Source of the DNA: Pisaster brevispinus
Lineage: Eukaryota > Echinodermata > Asteroidea > Forcipulatida > Asteriidae
Reading direction: 5' to 3'
Assembly: GCA_023634235.1 (NCBI GenBank)
Contig: JAMKCF010000015.1
Location: forward strand, 4,193,698 to 4,257,697
Length of the DNA stretch: 64,000 bases
Positions 21,865 through 34,484 of the stretch are shown piece after piece. The stretch's first letter is position 1; every line of letters starts with the position of its first letter. Made by a program: the position numbers and the translations under genes. Under the pieces are notes generated by a model that did not search any database, was not told the DNA's origin, and saw only the letters and a program-made list of their open reading frames with translations.

Positions 21865-24800
21865 ATGGCCGCCGCCGTAGCAAAGGGGAGAGGCTATGCC
21901 CAGAGTTTTCTTTGGCACCGACGGCCAGCGGTTTCCCAGAAGTTGTTTCGGCAGTCTACTCATCGTCGTCGAAGTCAGGACCTTCCAAATGAAATCATGC
22001 GGTGCGCAAGTGGGTCCCGAGGCGGCCTGTATAAGTCGATGCAAGAACAACCAGATCCAGTGGCAACAACCATCAAAGGTATGAATGATTGATGTTGCTT
22101 TTTGAACAGCATCAAAATGTATGTATTGTTATTGAGTAGTACGTGTTTCTAGGAGTTCGTCTTCGTGATGCAGTAGGCCCCTAAACATCAAATAATTTGT
22201 ATTAGCAACTTTATATCTTGAAATGACTGCCTGTGTCAGTGTGTGTGATCATCATTGTTGTATCATTACATGTTTTTATTATCGTGCGCAGTGCAGACAT
22301 GCATCAGCCATTTTGGGTAACTTGTTTGTTTCCTCCCCAATCGACTCCCCCACATCAGCCTTGGATTGGAGCCCATGCAACCATGTTTATGGGACCTTTT
22401 CTTTTGCGTTCAACATCAATGCTGTAATTGAGTTTTTAAACAGTCGTGCATTTTGTAACTCACTGAGGATAGCAGAGGTTTTTGCATTGGAGTTTTGGGG
22501 TAAATATTCTTAAATTGGAGTCTTATTATAGTGCTTGTACCCACCAGGTGCTAAAGGCACTTGAACAAAGAGGAACACTTTTTAAGGCTTAGTTTTGATG
22601 AATTATGAGACCGATTTATGTAGCACTAAGAAACGATGCTTATTTTTTGGTTTATTGTTACCATTATGGTTTTATTAGTTAAATCCAATGTAAAGAATAT
22701 CAATTTTTTTTTATAATTCCTGCATAATAACTTGCTCAGTTTGAAATTGTGTAGAACTTTTCAAAACTACAGTAACAAGAAAATAATGTTTGTACTTTCG
22801 ACTGTTTCTCTACTGGTTTTACATTGTGTGGAGAGAATGAAAAGAACTGAGGACCCCTCGTGCCCCTCCCCTTCATAAAAATAATTTATTTTATAATTAG
22901 CAATAAATGAAAATCTTCGGATATGCTCAGTGATCAGTTTCAGGGAGAATACAGGCTCTAAAAATAAAATTGCTGACTGAAACTTGTTAATCTATAATAT
23001 TTGAATTGTTTATCAGTGTGAGAGTAAAATAATTCAAGATCCATAAATTAAACTCCACCAGGTCGTTAGACTGCTTAAAATCAATACTTCATCAATGGTG
23101 GCAATATTTGACATTATTCTGTAATTAAAACAACACAATGAACACATAAAATGCACCAAAGATATTTATGTCCAACAGGAACAGAAAATAGCGGTGCATT
23201 ATGAGACTTCTTTTTTTTTTTTTGGGGGGGGGAACTTTCTCCTCACTCAAATTCAGATGGGATTAAACCAGAATGCATCCACAATTCAACCAACTTTCTC
23301 CCAATGTTCCCAAAGTGCTGTCAAAATGTACTACCTTTAGTAATTACTCCAAAAATTAATTCAGCATAAAAAGTTACTTGGCAAAGAGCACTGGAGAGCT
23401 GACATTGATACTATAAAACATTGTCAGAAATGACCTCCTTTAAAGTAGTGTAGTTTTTAGAGAAGAGGTAATTTTTCACCAACAAATTTGAATTTTAGAA
23501 AAGCTTTGGGCATGAAACCTTTCTCAGGCATCTGAAAGCACACAATTCTATGCATTAATGGTGTTTTTTTTCCCCCTTCATTATTTACTTATGCACATGT
23601 TGGAATACACCAAGTGAGGAGACTGGTCTTTGAAAAATGACCAAAAGTATACACTGCCTTTAATCCCAAATCAACCAATTAGGTTGTGGACTTTCTGGTA
23701 AAAAAACCCAAATCTCCACGCTTGATTTGTTGGCGTTTTGCTTTGTCGACAGGGACGGTGCCAACTTGGATTGATGGCAATCTGCTTCGCAATGGCCCTG
23801 GCAAATTTGAGGTTGGGAAGGACTCCTACAACCACCTGTTTGATGGACTCTCCTTGCTTACCAGATTTAACATCAGTAATGGAAAGGTACTTGACCTAAC
23901 CTGCGTGCAGCTAGCTGGTGCATCCTGGGGTGGATTTCACAAAGAGTTAAGACTAGTCTTATCTCGAGTTAGGACGATAGGTTAATTTTTTATTATCCAA
24001 AAGGTAAAGTGCAAAAATCCACTGGGGATAAGTCATTTATTCAAGCTGCACCAAAACTTACGAATGGATTACCCTCGCATATTCAATCGATACAGTCTCT
24101 TTCTGTTCTTAAGACTCAGCTAAAGACTTTTCTTTGCATTTGACCTTTTTTGTTTTATGAATGTGTAGCATTGTTTTTTTTTTTTTTCTTTGCTATTTTA
24201 CTCCATTGTGCTGAGTTGTTAATGATATTGTAGATTTTTGTAATGCCCTTTTGAACATTTTAATGCTGAAATGCCGACAACAAACGTGTTTTTATTATTA
24301 TTTCATCTTACCACAGCATGCAAAAGAAAGATCACATTTTCCTTTGTGCCGGGTAACTCCTCAAGTCGGGCTTCGTCCCATAGCCTTAGATCTCGAGGGT
24401 CTTTCTCATTATTACCACTACATGAATCATTTATCAGAATCAAATTATCCAAACCATAATACTTCGAATGGAATCCTTTCCCAAAACAGTTTATACTATC
24501 AACAGCTGCAGTGCTTCTCGTCAAGTAAGTTTTTATGGTCATAATTTTTTGGAGTGTTTACCAATCCATGCCCCCACCTTTAATAAGAGTTGCAGGATTT
24601 AAAGAAACAACATGTGTGTGTGTGTGTGTGAGTCAATAGTATTTAGTTTAACTTCAAAACCACTAATGAAAATAAGTTTGCCCCTGTGACTTACGTTACA
24701 ATCTTAAAGATTATCCCCAGCAATTTCATAAATACTTAATCAAATCATGGAGGTAGAATCAAATTTTCTTAATTTTTGTACAAAGTACAAGTACAAGTGC

Positions 24801-27800
24801 AAGTACATAAGTATAAATGAACAAAACAAAAATACTTAATTTTGTCATCACTATACTGTACAACCAGAAAGTGTTGCCAAACTGATGCATTAGTGTGCAT
24901 AGACCCATGTAACAAACTCATGAATTTTTATTGTTTTTTGTTTATTCAATGCACAGGTGACTTATCAGAGTAAATTTCAGCGCAGCAATTCGTACAACAA
25001 AGCCATGGAGCATAACCGTATTGTGCTGTCTGAGTTTGGCACCATGGCTCACCCCGATCCCTGCCTCAGCTTGCTGGGTCGCTTCATGGCACGTTTCAAA
25101 CGTCAGGAGATGGCTGACAACTGCAATGTCAACTTGACCTCTGTTGGAGATCAGTGCTATGCCATGACAGAGAGCAGCGTACTGCGGAAGATTGATCCAT
25201 GCACTCTAGATACTTTGGACAAGGTTTTTATCTGTTAAATTATTTACACTTTTTGTTTTTTTATTAAAGGTATAATACAGGATTAAAAAAAAACATCATT
25301 GTTTAATTTAGTCTAAAAGCTTGCTGATTATGAAGTTTATACCAGAACCATTTTTGTTCTGTTGAATGCTTCCCTCTGAAAGGAAGTCATGTTCGAGAAA
25401 ACCGTATCTAATAACCTTTTTAAAAAAATGCAACAGCTGATTTCGGTTGTTCAACCATTGTGAAGGACAATGTTTTTAAATGCTGAAACTTGCACATGGT
25501 TTTTCACTACATTCTTCTGACTCACAAAATGGGTTATTTGCAGGTTTGTTATTTCTTGTATATGGTTGATCCCGCAAAACATGAACACTGTCTGCGACTA
25601 TTTTGTCAGCTCTACCAAGCCTGTATAATACCTTTAATATGATCTTTTTTCAAAGTTATGTACAATTGTTGACTTTGATACCCAAGAATACAGGAATCCG
25701 TCACAGCATCAGACAAATTCATTTCAAGCTCACCTTTTTTGTCTTTTTAAAATCTGCTTTTGTTTAAACTCTTCAAAACACACTTCTTTGGAGAAGAACT
25801 TGAAGGCCTGTACTGATTACATTTTATTCAGAAGTGTGCACAAGATTTCAAGAAAAAAAAAATCTCAAAAATTCCAGGCTTTTCTCCTTTTACATCTAAC
25901 TTTGCACCCAAGTTTATTTGGTGATCAAAGACATAGTCTTAACTTTTAGGTTTTTATTTTTTTGATAAAGAAAATCTTTCAAGTTTAATCACTGAGAATG
26001 GTCACCCTGAAGACCCAAACAGGCACCTTATTACCAGGTGTTTTTGCCATTGCAGAGTCACACCTCATTTTAAATTAAGAATTACTTGTTTAGTAGTGTT
26101 TTTCTGTGCTTAAAAGGATACCCTTGTGCGAGGTTCCCAAATAAGTTTGATTAAAGTGGTCACTTTGTAGAACTAAGCAAAATCGTACTTTGGGGTCTTT
26201 AAGAGCATGCATGGACATCTTACCTAGGGTGGGGGACAAAGTGTTAGCTTAGTGTGGAATGAACACAAAAGTAGAAAGGGAGACTGCCAGCATTAGGGCT
26301 AGAGCACCACCATGGTAGAGCACTGCCCTGTTAATCCGGAGGTTGCAGGTTCAATTTCACTCTAGTCAAAATGTGATCCCTGGCTTTATGGCAGTTACAG
26401 GTTGTCAGCCCAAGGATTCTGACTGGCAACCCCCAACAAAGGTAATGACAAAATTGTGAGACCACCAACATTTGGGCTACATGGCTCAGTTAGTATAGAG
26501 CGCCGGCACATTATTCCGGTGGTAGCAGGTTCGAATCCCTCTCTAGTCAATTTTCTTTTGTTCAAACCCCAAATTTAAGTAGAATGACACAGGGATTAGA
26601 TTAATGCTTGGACCTTGTGGGTGACCTGACAGAACAAGAGTTGGTTAGTGACCCAGTAGGGATCGATAAAGTATATCATTTGTACTGAACAGTATAACTT
26701 GTTTTTACCCTTACACCGCGATGTGTATTAAGCACTGTATACTCAGCACTTTCCTGATTTTTTTTTCTTCATAAATCTCAGGAAAGTACTGAGTATACAG
26801 TGCTTAATACACATTGGTGTAAGGGTAAGAACAAGTTATATTCTTTATCCCCGATGCAAAATTAACATCTATTGTACTGAACAAAGAACAAAAGATTAGT
26901 GAAAAAAAAAGATAGACATTCTGTGCTGAAATTGAAAGATTCACTGGCGTAACTACACCTGACAATACCATTGCCAAATCTTGTCTGAAATATAATGTTT
27001 TGACTGACTGGAGTGCATAGCTCAGGCAGGTGTTTTTAAGGAAATGGGTTTTGGATTTTTCACCATTTAACCGGTGCAAAGTATTTGATGCAGTTTTTCA
27101 TTAAAGTCAGCATTTTTCTTTGTGTTTTCTGCTCTTCTATATTCAGGTGAATTTGGCAAACACCGTGGCTGTTCATACTGCAACTGCACATCCACACATG
27201 GATGAAGACGGCACAGTGTACAACATGGGGTCCCACTTTGCAAAGAAGACTATGTATAATATCATTAAGGTACCACCACCAGAACCAGGTAAAACTGTAT
27301 GTCAAATCACAAAGATAGTTTCACCAAATAATGTTATAAATATTGTAAGGATAGCTCCATGAGAACCATGTAAACTGTGTATGAAATTATAAAGATAGTT
27401 CCACCAAATAAACTGTGTAAATTTTGTAAGGATAACTCCATGATAACCATGTTAACTGTTTTTAATAGCACCAGAATCAACTAAAATGTATAAGGTAGCA
27501 GGGCTCGAATGTGATGGGAAAAAACCAACAAGACCGCAGGGCTTGTTCCTCAAAACTTTTACTGGACCCAATTTTTTTGTTACAAGACCAGAATCAAAAT
27601 AAATCTTCACAGTTTAACATCTGAACTGTTTTTTCTTGAACAAGCACTAAGAGAAGATTTATTTCATTTTGTCTTTATACCAAAGCATATTAACACCCAA
27701 CAGAATTTAAATGTATTTATCAAACTCAAAACCAACATTTGAACACGACTTTTTTTTTATTAAAGATATTCCTCAGTGAAAGTATTAATAATTATTCAAT

Positions 27801-30800
27801 TGAACAACACAAGACCGCTGGACTTGTACGGTTTAGATTTGACTGGTCCAGGGTTAATTTGGAGCCCTGAGATTGCTTAGTGATTACCAAAAGTATACCC
27901 ACCCTCTGATGTAAATTTAATTATACACATGTTTTACTGTAAAACTGTATTATTTATTTCCGCTGAAAAATGCTGTTTGAATCTTCCTTAAAAATTTCTT
28001 TTCAAACTATCATTGAGGATGTCACTGTGGAATAAATATTTCATTGAATATTGAATAGTAAATAATGAATGCTAAATGTTCGTCTGATGGTCATCCAGAG
28101 GTTTCTATTTCACTTTGGTTTTGACCGACAGGCATGAAAGAAGACCCAATGAGCAAGGCTTCCATCCTGTGCTCTATCCCTTGCACTGAGACCTACCCAT
28201 CCTACTACCACAGCTTCTCCATGACGGACAACTACATCATATTCCTGGAACAGCCTCTCTTTATGAACCTGCTCAGGTTGCGGATGCTCATGATGTTCAA
28301 GACAGGTTTGAACGATTTTGTTATTGTGACCAGTTGCCCAATCTAATTTTAGGTAGGGTCATAGATTGGTTTTTGTCACCGTAATGCGTCTTTATAGGCA
28401 ATATTATAAAGGAAGTTATAATAAAAGTCACATGTGGGAGTTTCAGCTGCTTACAGTGTCTACTTGCTGAGAAAACAGCAAAAAAACTGTCATGGTATGA
28501 TGCACGAAAAGAGCTGAGAGCGGGTACCAACCACATCTCTGGCCGCGAACGGACACTGACCCGCAGAAGTCTGAGAAACGATCCATGTATGAATCGTTTT
28601 CTCAGGTTCAAATTTTCTGTGGTGAAAATTTTTCCAAACCATATTACTTCGAAGAGAATTCTTTCTCTAAAAAGCTGTATTAAATGCTTCTTTCCAAGTA
28701 GGGTTTTATGGTTATGAATTTTTGAAGTACTTTTCAATCTATGACCCTACTTACAAGCATAAAGGCATGATTGGTTTTGCCTTTTAGCAGTGCCCCGTTG
28801 CAAAATTTCGACTTCATAACCACTGCTCATATAGTAAAGCAAATTGCATGCTAGCTTTCATACTATTTCCATATCATAACCTATGGAGAGCGTGCACAGT
28901 TTTAACTGGGTGAGAGTTCATAATTCCATGTACAGCCACATGCCTGTTTGATCATGGCGACACAGCCCCTTTAATGTGCAAAATTTCCTTCAAAATATGT
29001 AGACTTTCAAAAAGTAATGAGCTTCGATGAAAGGAAACCGTCACGCTTCCACATCATCAGACGTGACACTGGGGAGCTCCTCCCTCAAAAGTTTGTGGCC
29101 GACTCCTTCTTCTGTTTCCATCAAGTCAATGCATATGAGGAAGATGGTCATGTGGTCGTTGATTTGTCCACCTACGAGGATGGGAAGATCGTTGAGGCAA
29201 TCAATCTTGAAAATCTGAGGAAAGGAGTCGAACCAGATGTGGGGATTGCCAAGAGGTTCGTCCTGCCTGTGGAGAAAGAAAAGGTAAGGACAGCAAGTCT
29301 TGACCCGTTCATTCCATTCTTGACTTGTAGGTTGTCATGGCCGAGTGGTTTCGAGCATTGAATTCAAGCTCTGGTGGTTAATTCATCAGGGTGTGGGTTC
29401 AAATCCTGGTCATGACACTTGTGTCCTTGAGCAAGATACTTTACTATTAACTGCTTCTCTTCACCCAGGGGTATAAATGGGTACCTGCGAGGGTAGAGGT
29501 TGATATTGTGTTTGAAAAGCCTTCAAAGCCCCACCGGGGCAGCTCGGGGCTGTATACTCCCCAGGGAGCTGAGAAAGATTAAAGGAATGCTATTGGCCCA
29601 ATGACCAGGGCATTAATGTAAAAGGCATTATTAAGTTATTGTAAAATGTGCTACATAAGAACTAGTTATTATTTTTCTTATTTGTATCATCTTCCACAAT
29701 TCTTCACTGCTTCTGCCAGAGTATAATTATTTCACAAGAAACGCCATTGTCTAATCTCTGTTTGGTTTAAAAAAAAAAATTTATTAAACATTTTTTTTTT
29801 AATGAGATATCACCCAACTCACAAGGCCGGACGGCCACTTCAAGGTGAGGGCTACACTTAACTGATTTGGGTTGTCAACCCAGATCAACTGTCGCCAGAG
29901 GCACGTTGCCACCTACTCCTGGTGCTGAAACAGGGTTACCCCCTTCACAGTCCGTAAGGATATAGGTATGGGTATCATCCACTAGGAGCCTGGCTGGTAG
30001 AGCAGAATGCACTACCTTCCCAACTTTTTACGAAGCAATTATGGTTAAGTGCCTTGCTCAAGGGCACAAGTGTCATGACCGGGATTCGAACCCACACTCT
30101 GCTGCTGACAGCACCGGAGCTTGGGTCCGGTGAACGAGACCGCTCGGCCACGACACGCCACAAAGTGATACCATACACTGGAAGACTGATGAGTCTACCT
30201 AATCAAGGGAATTCTGTGGTCTTACTTAGGACCCTCACAACGAAGGCAACACCATTACCCTGAAAGTAACAAAAGCTCCTAGGCTATTTGAAAGACATCG
30301 TTTTTAATGTTGCCTATTTATTTCTTCCATTCAAAATTATTTTGATTCCTGTTTAGAAATCTGGGATTAATCTCAACACTCTAGAGTACTCTAAGACGAC
30401 TGCCGTCCTACAAGACGATGGTGCCATTTACTGCTCTCCAGAAGTCATTTCTGATGAAAGTGAGTCACAAGTTTCATCGGTTCTGAATAAAATCTTTCCT
30501 GTGGTTGTGATCTTTTTTTCATTAGTCGTTCTCTTTGAAAATTATTTTTCAACATTCAAGGAATTTAAAAGTATTATACAGGATTGGTAAGGATAAAAAA
30601 ACATTAGTGTTTAATTTTAGTCTGAAAGCTTACTGATTATGAAGTTCATGCTAGAACCATTTTTTATGTGAAATATTTCCCTCTGAAATGGAGTCATACC
30701 AAATGCAACAGCTGACAACCAACATTTAGGACAGTGTGTTAACATGATGAGAAGTGCATGATTGAGACCAAATTTTGTTGATCACACAAAATATAAAAAC

Positions 30801-32725
30801 TGTTGGTGGTTTGTTTTCTGCTCTACCAATCCTGAATAACACCTCAAGTGATTTTGCTTTTAAGTTCGGTCAAATTTCCGGACAGAAAAATTGTATCAAG
30901 TTTGAGTAAAAAGAGGAATCAGGTGATAAGAAGTGATAAAAAAATTTCCAATAAACCTAATTGATATTTTCATGCATATTTGTATTTAAAAAGTAGTAAT
31001 TAGACTTTAATAAGTATGCTCAATATTTGTAGTACATCTGTCAACTCTAAATGCTATAATAAAACCTTTATATAAAAAACATGACACCTTCTGGTGCCAC
31101 ACTTGTGTAACATCTCTATGTTTGGGTTATCTCCATGTTTGCAGCCGTTGAGTTCCCCAAAGTCAACTATGAGAAGTACAACGGAAAACCCTATCAATAC
31201 TTCTATGGTATTGGAGGAACCGAGCTAGAGGTAAGAAATGCAGTCTTCCCCACCCCCGCCCCCTCCACTGGATGCATTGGTGCCCATCCCTTTGCATGCA
31301 TCTTTTGAAAAACCCTTTTCTTTTCTTTTTTAAAAGTAGTGTCATAAATTGGTTTTTGTCAACGCACTGCTAGTGACAAACACTTTTTCTAGTGACCAAC
31401 ACAGTTCTCAAGGAATATGGTGGTGCAAGGATATCAGTCTTTGCTGATCTGGAGGTTGCTATGCAATGGCTTGTTCCAAATCATGCGACATGGCTTTTGA
31501 AAATTGGTGACCAAACTGTTCACTTTTAACGTAAATGACACTTACACAACACGGTTTCTAAATTGAAAATAAAATTTCAAAACGTCACCAGAACTTTGCC
31601 GCTGAAGTCCACACTTCTATTGGGAATTCTGACAGATCATGAGCTAATACTTCCAGGCCTGTACTCGGCCTTTGTGCCCCTTCAAAAAATTTTCCCATAG
31701 ACTTTAAGATTTTCCTATAGAAGTGCCCTTTGCAAAGGGAAATGGCTTGCCCTCTCAAAAGATGAAATTCCAGGCATGTACTTTGATTTTGTTTCTACAC
31801 GTTAATTTATTATTTTTCTGAATGTGTTTGATTGCATTTACTTTAGTTGCTGAAAGTGAACACAAGGACTGCAACTTGCCAGCGGTGGCATGAGGAGGGA
31901 TGCTGCCCATCTGAACCTATTTTCGTAAACGCACCCAACTCCACTAGTGAGGATGATGGTGAGTGTGGTTAACAATACCTCTTTTCGCATAAATTATCAT
32001 CACTGTTTCTGTGAACAGCAAATTCATTAAAAAAACAGGTGTGAGAAATTTCAGACTTTTATCTGTATTCAGACTTTTAGGGCAGTCTTGGGAAGAAAAT
32101 CAGCCGTTTTTTTTCCCACATTCAAAGAAGGCCTGCTCTTTGATCTACTTCTCTTGTGCTGAGGACACTGTTTTGTTTATAAAGTTCTGTGAAGTTCAAC
32201 CCCAAATTATTGAAAAATTTACCTTGTCAGTTTTCCTTGTGGTTTATTAGTTGAAATGCAAATGTTCCAGGGTTTTTTGTGTACAGAGTAGCAGTTCGGT
32301 ATACTCACAAAATCTTTGAGCCATTTTGAGCCACAGATTAGCCATTTTTATTGTCTGGCTGGTCATGCAGCTTGTGTCAAAACATCTGACCATAATTTTG
32401 TCTCTCCACCTGGGAATATAAATCACAATACTTGTTGGACTATCTCAGTGTTTTTTTTGCCAACTATAAGGAGTTGTTTATCGATTTGAGCATTATGCAA
32501 ATACTAGACTTCATGTACAACTCATATGTCAAAATAAGCCCTACTGTCAAGGATCTGTATTTGCTCTACTCAACAGGGGTAGTGCTGTCATCAGTGGTAG
32601 ATCTACGGGACGGGAAATCCCCCTTTCTGCTAGTGTTGGACGCTCGGGACTTCAAGGAGGTGGCAAGAGCAGAAACCAAGGCTGAGGTCCCATTTGGTTT
32701 TCATGGCATGTACCTCTCCAACTAA
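21865..32725 (+). CDS. BCO1/BCO2-like carotenoid cleavage oxygenase, ten exons, complete
   Basis: Non-heme iron(II) dioxygenase of the BCO1/BCO2/RPE65 family, which cleaves carotenoids to apocarotenoids or retinal. Coding exons: 21865-22078, 23753-23886, 24957-25223, 27147-27288, 28132-28305, 29003-29283, 30357-30459, 31145-31230, 31847-31958, 32577-32725. All have AG/GT borders, the phases agree, and they sum to 1662 bases (553 residues plus stop), close to the family's usual 530-580. The four expected iron-ligand histidines are visible: about H220 (TAHPH), H279 (YYHSF), H350 (FHQVNAY) and H547 (FGFHG). LLRNGPG near residue 83 and SEFGT..PDPC in exon 3 are family motifs; the usual PDPCK reads PDPCL here. 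The first 70 residues are rich in Arg, Ala and Ser with almost no acidic residues until residue 38, which would fit a mitochondrial presequence as in BCO2; this is inferred. The start is the first ATG, in context ACACAATGG. BCO1 versus BCO2 orthology cannot be settled here. Confidence 0.93.
23330..23660. repeat. interspersed repeat, AAAGAGCACTGGAG family, copy 3 (oxygenase intron 1)
   Basis: Same motif order as at 1690-1905, ending CCAAAAGTATACACTGCCTT. It ends about 95 bases upstream of oxygenase exon 2. Confidence 0.6.
25263..25638. mobile_element. MITE with ATTAAAGGTATAATACAGG ends (oxygenase intron 3)
   Basis: Left end ATTAAAGGTATAATACAGG, right end CTGTATAATACCTTTAAT: an inverted pair of about 18 bases. 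Related copies are at about 30563-30845 (degenerate) and 54202-54976 (carrying an insertion). Confidence 0.8.
26295..26550 (+). mobile_element. two-headed tRNA-like SINE (oxygenase intron 3)
   Basis: Two tRNA-like segments in direct orientation: about 26300-26370 (GTAGAGCACTG, then GGTTCAATTTCACTCTAGTC) and 26467-26549 (ATGGCTCAGTTAG, B box GGTTCGAATCCCTCTCTAGTC). A spacer of about 95 bases (TGATCCCTGG..CTGACTGGCA..) separates them. A copy at 54285-54560 has the same spacer but an inverted first head. Confidence 0.65.
26693..26840. repeat. long hairpin made of two inverted SINE tails
   Basis: TATAACTTGTTTTTACCCTT at the left pairs with AAGGGTAAGAACAAGTTATA at the right; the arms of about 63 bases are nearly complementary and the loop is about 20 bases. 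The sequence is the GTACTGAGTATACAGTGCT tail seen at 2108-2460. Confidence 0.85.
28353..28750. mobile_element. MITE with GTAGGGTCATAGATTGG ends (oxygenase intron 5)
   Basis: GTAGGGTCATAGATTGG at the left and CAATCTATGACCCTAC at the right form terminal inverted repeats. The interior shares GCGGGTAC, CACATCTCTGGCCGC and TCCAAACCATATTACTT with 32861-33290. The minus-strand open frame here is a by-product. Confidence 0.85.
29331..29676 (+). mobile_element. tRNA-Leu-like SINE (oxygenase intron 6)
   Basis: The tRNA-like head GTTGTCATGGCCGAGTGG has a TTCAAGC anticodon region and B box GGGTTCAAATCC, followed by CACTTGTGTCCTTGAGCAAG. The tail ends near TGCTACATAAGAACTAG and TTATTATT. It begins about 48 bases after exon 6. 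Confidence 0.75.
29826..30160 (-). mobile_element. tRNA-Leu-like SINE, minus strand (oxygenase intron 6)
   Basis: Read on the minus strand, GTGTCGTGGCCGAGCGGTCT with B box GGGTTCGAATCCC and CACTTGTGCCCTTGAGCAAG is a tRNA-type SINE head. The rest is the body up to about 29826. It faces the copy at 29331-29676. Confidence 0.7.
30563..30845. mobile_element. degenerate copy of the AAGGTATAATACAGG MITE (oxygenase intron 7)
   Basis: It shares TATTATACAGGATTGG, AAAGCTTACTGATTATGAAG and CTGCTCTACCAATCCTGAAT with 25263-25638. Confidence 0.6.
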
Positions 32726-32860
32726 AAGTCATGAAATCTTACTCTGGATGGGTTGAAAGGTTGGGGAATAACCTTCGCCCCCTTCCTGTGCATTCCACCC
32801 TTCCCCTCTTCATTGGTATTTTCAACCTGAGGAGTCTCAGTAACATGCCAAGTCCTTAAA

Positions 32861-33290
32861 GTTAGCATCATAGATTGGTTTTTTCAACGTAATAGACCAA
32901 ATTAAAGAGAAGGTACAATAAAAGTCACATATGAAAGTTTCAGATGAGTACATGGTCTACTTGCTGAAAAAGTCAGCGAAGAGCTGTTGCGGTATTTTCA
33001 CAAGAACACCAAATCCATTCATGTTTAGCGCAGTGACAGCGGGTACTATCACATCTCTGGCCGCAGCCTTCGCGAATGAGAACACCAGCCCTCAGAAGTC
33101 CAAAAATTGATTCATGCATGAATCATTTCTCAGATTCAAACGTTTTGTGTGAAAAATTTTCCAAACCATATTACTTTGAAGGGAATCCTTTCTCAAAATA
33201 GTTTATACTATCAACAGCTGCAGTGCTTCCCACCAAGTAAGTTTGTGATGATCATTAATTTTTGGAGTGTGTGCCAATCTGTGACCTACT
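32861..33290. mobile_element. MITE related to 28353-28750, downstream of the oxygenase
   Basis: Ends GTTAGCATCATAGATTGG and CCAATCTGTGACCTACTAC are diverged inverted repeats. It starts 135 bases after the oxygenase stop and contains the first plus-strand AATAAA after it, near 32926. Confidence 0.7.
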
Positions 33291-33707
33291 ACATTTAAAC
33301 TGTTATGAGGGCGGCAACAGTACTGGAATGTTACTCTTGAAGGGGGATGACTACTTTCCTCTCGCAGTCGGTAAGGATATCAGAATGTGTGTACTTGGGT
33401 AGATTTTACTCAAGTTTACTTCCCTGTGAAAAAAAGGCAAGCATTTATAATCAGAGTTTGTGGTCATACTTTGTAAGAGGCAACTCACAGTGGATTTGGG
33501 TTGAGTTTACCCAAGTTGACCTTAGCTGTTGGTAAGTGGGATGTACAGCTTTTAGTGCTCACTACTGCCCAGCAACCTTTAACTGTATTTCTATTTAGTC
33601 AAATCTTTATTCAAATCTAAAGAGAAAGAGAGTAAATAATTAGGGTATGTATTTGTTTAACCATCAGTCTTGACATGAAGTATATTTTAATGCCTTTGGA
33701 CAGATAA

Positions 33708-34028
33708 TAACACCCGATTCAGACAGGCCCTCCAGTGTCACGCCGAACCAAATAATGTAGATTAAGAGCGACTATAAGTCGACCCAAATAAATGTTGGTT
33801 TCAGACAGGCGAACTTAACATAATATTACATTAGGTTCTGCTCATGACGAGATAGAAGTCTGAAACTAAAGATGCTCTAGACTCATCCCAAATGACAGCA
33901 ACAGTCGATCTTTTGACTTTCAGCATGCCCAGTCGCTCCTAACTGTTTCAGACATCAAACTATTCATGTGCTTAATTCAATGATTTGGTTCAGCGAGACT
34001 CTAGAGCGTCTGTCTGAACCGGGTGTTA
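33708..34028. mobile_element. MITE with TAACACCCG..CAGACAGG ends
   Basis: TAACACCCGATTCAGACAGG at the left is matched by CTGTCTGAACCGGGTGTTA at the right. The interior of about 280 bases is partly self-complementary. Confidence 0.85.
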
Positions 34029-34053
34029 GATAGAGGTATGAGATAGAGATGGC

Positions 34054-34484
34054 GTGTCGTGGCTGAGCGGATAAGAGCACCGGACTCAAGCTCTGGTGTT
34101 TCTGATCAGCAGAGTGTGGGTTCGAGTCCCGACCGTGACACTTGTGTCCTTAAGCAAGACTCTTAACCATGATTGCTTCGTCCTTCGGATGGGATGTAAA
34201 GCCGTTGGTCCCGTGTGTTGTGTAACGCACGTAAAAGAACCCAGTGCACTTATCGAAAAGAGAAGGGGTTCGCCCCAGTGTTCCTGATTTGATAGGCAGC
34301 ATATTGCGCCAAGGCACCTTGTAAACCGTTACATGGTGCTATGTAAAGGAGTTGGTCTCATGCTTCAAAAAAATGTAGCCCCCAAAAAATACCTTGTAGG
34401 AAAATACTTCATGTTGAAGTGCCTTGAGCGTCACTGAGTGACCGATATGAGCGCTATATAAAAAGCCACTATTATTATTATTAG
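34054..34484 (+). mobile_element. full-length tRNA-Leu(CAA)-derived SINE
   Basis: The head at 34054-34140 reads GTGTCGTGGCTGAGCGG, an anticodon region GACTCAAGCTC and B box GGGTTCGAGTCCC, very like tRNA-Leu. The body carries CCTTAAGCAAGAC and CGTCCTTCGGATGGGATGTA, and the tail reads GAGCGCTATATAAAAAG followed by ATT repeats. It is a SINE, not a functional tRNA gene, because of the long conserved body and truncated relatives elsewhere in the window. Confidence 0.85.

Noticed and set aside
28321..28737. 138-residue minus-strand open frame in the oxygenase intron
   Set aside because: It coincides with the MITE at 28353-28750.
34054..34140. Functional tRNA-Leu gene
   Set aside because: It has A and B boxes and a CAA anticodon region, but a long SINE body follows and truncated copies exist at 15453 and elsewhere.
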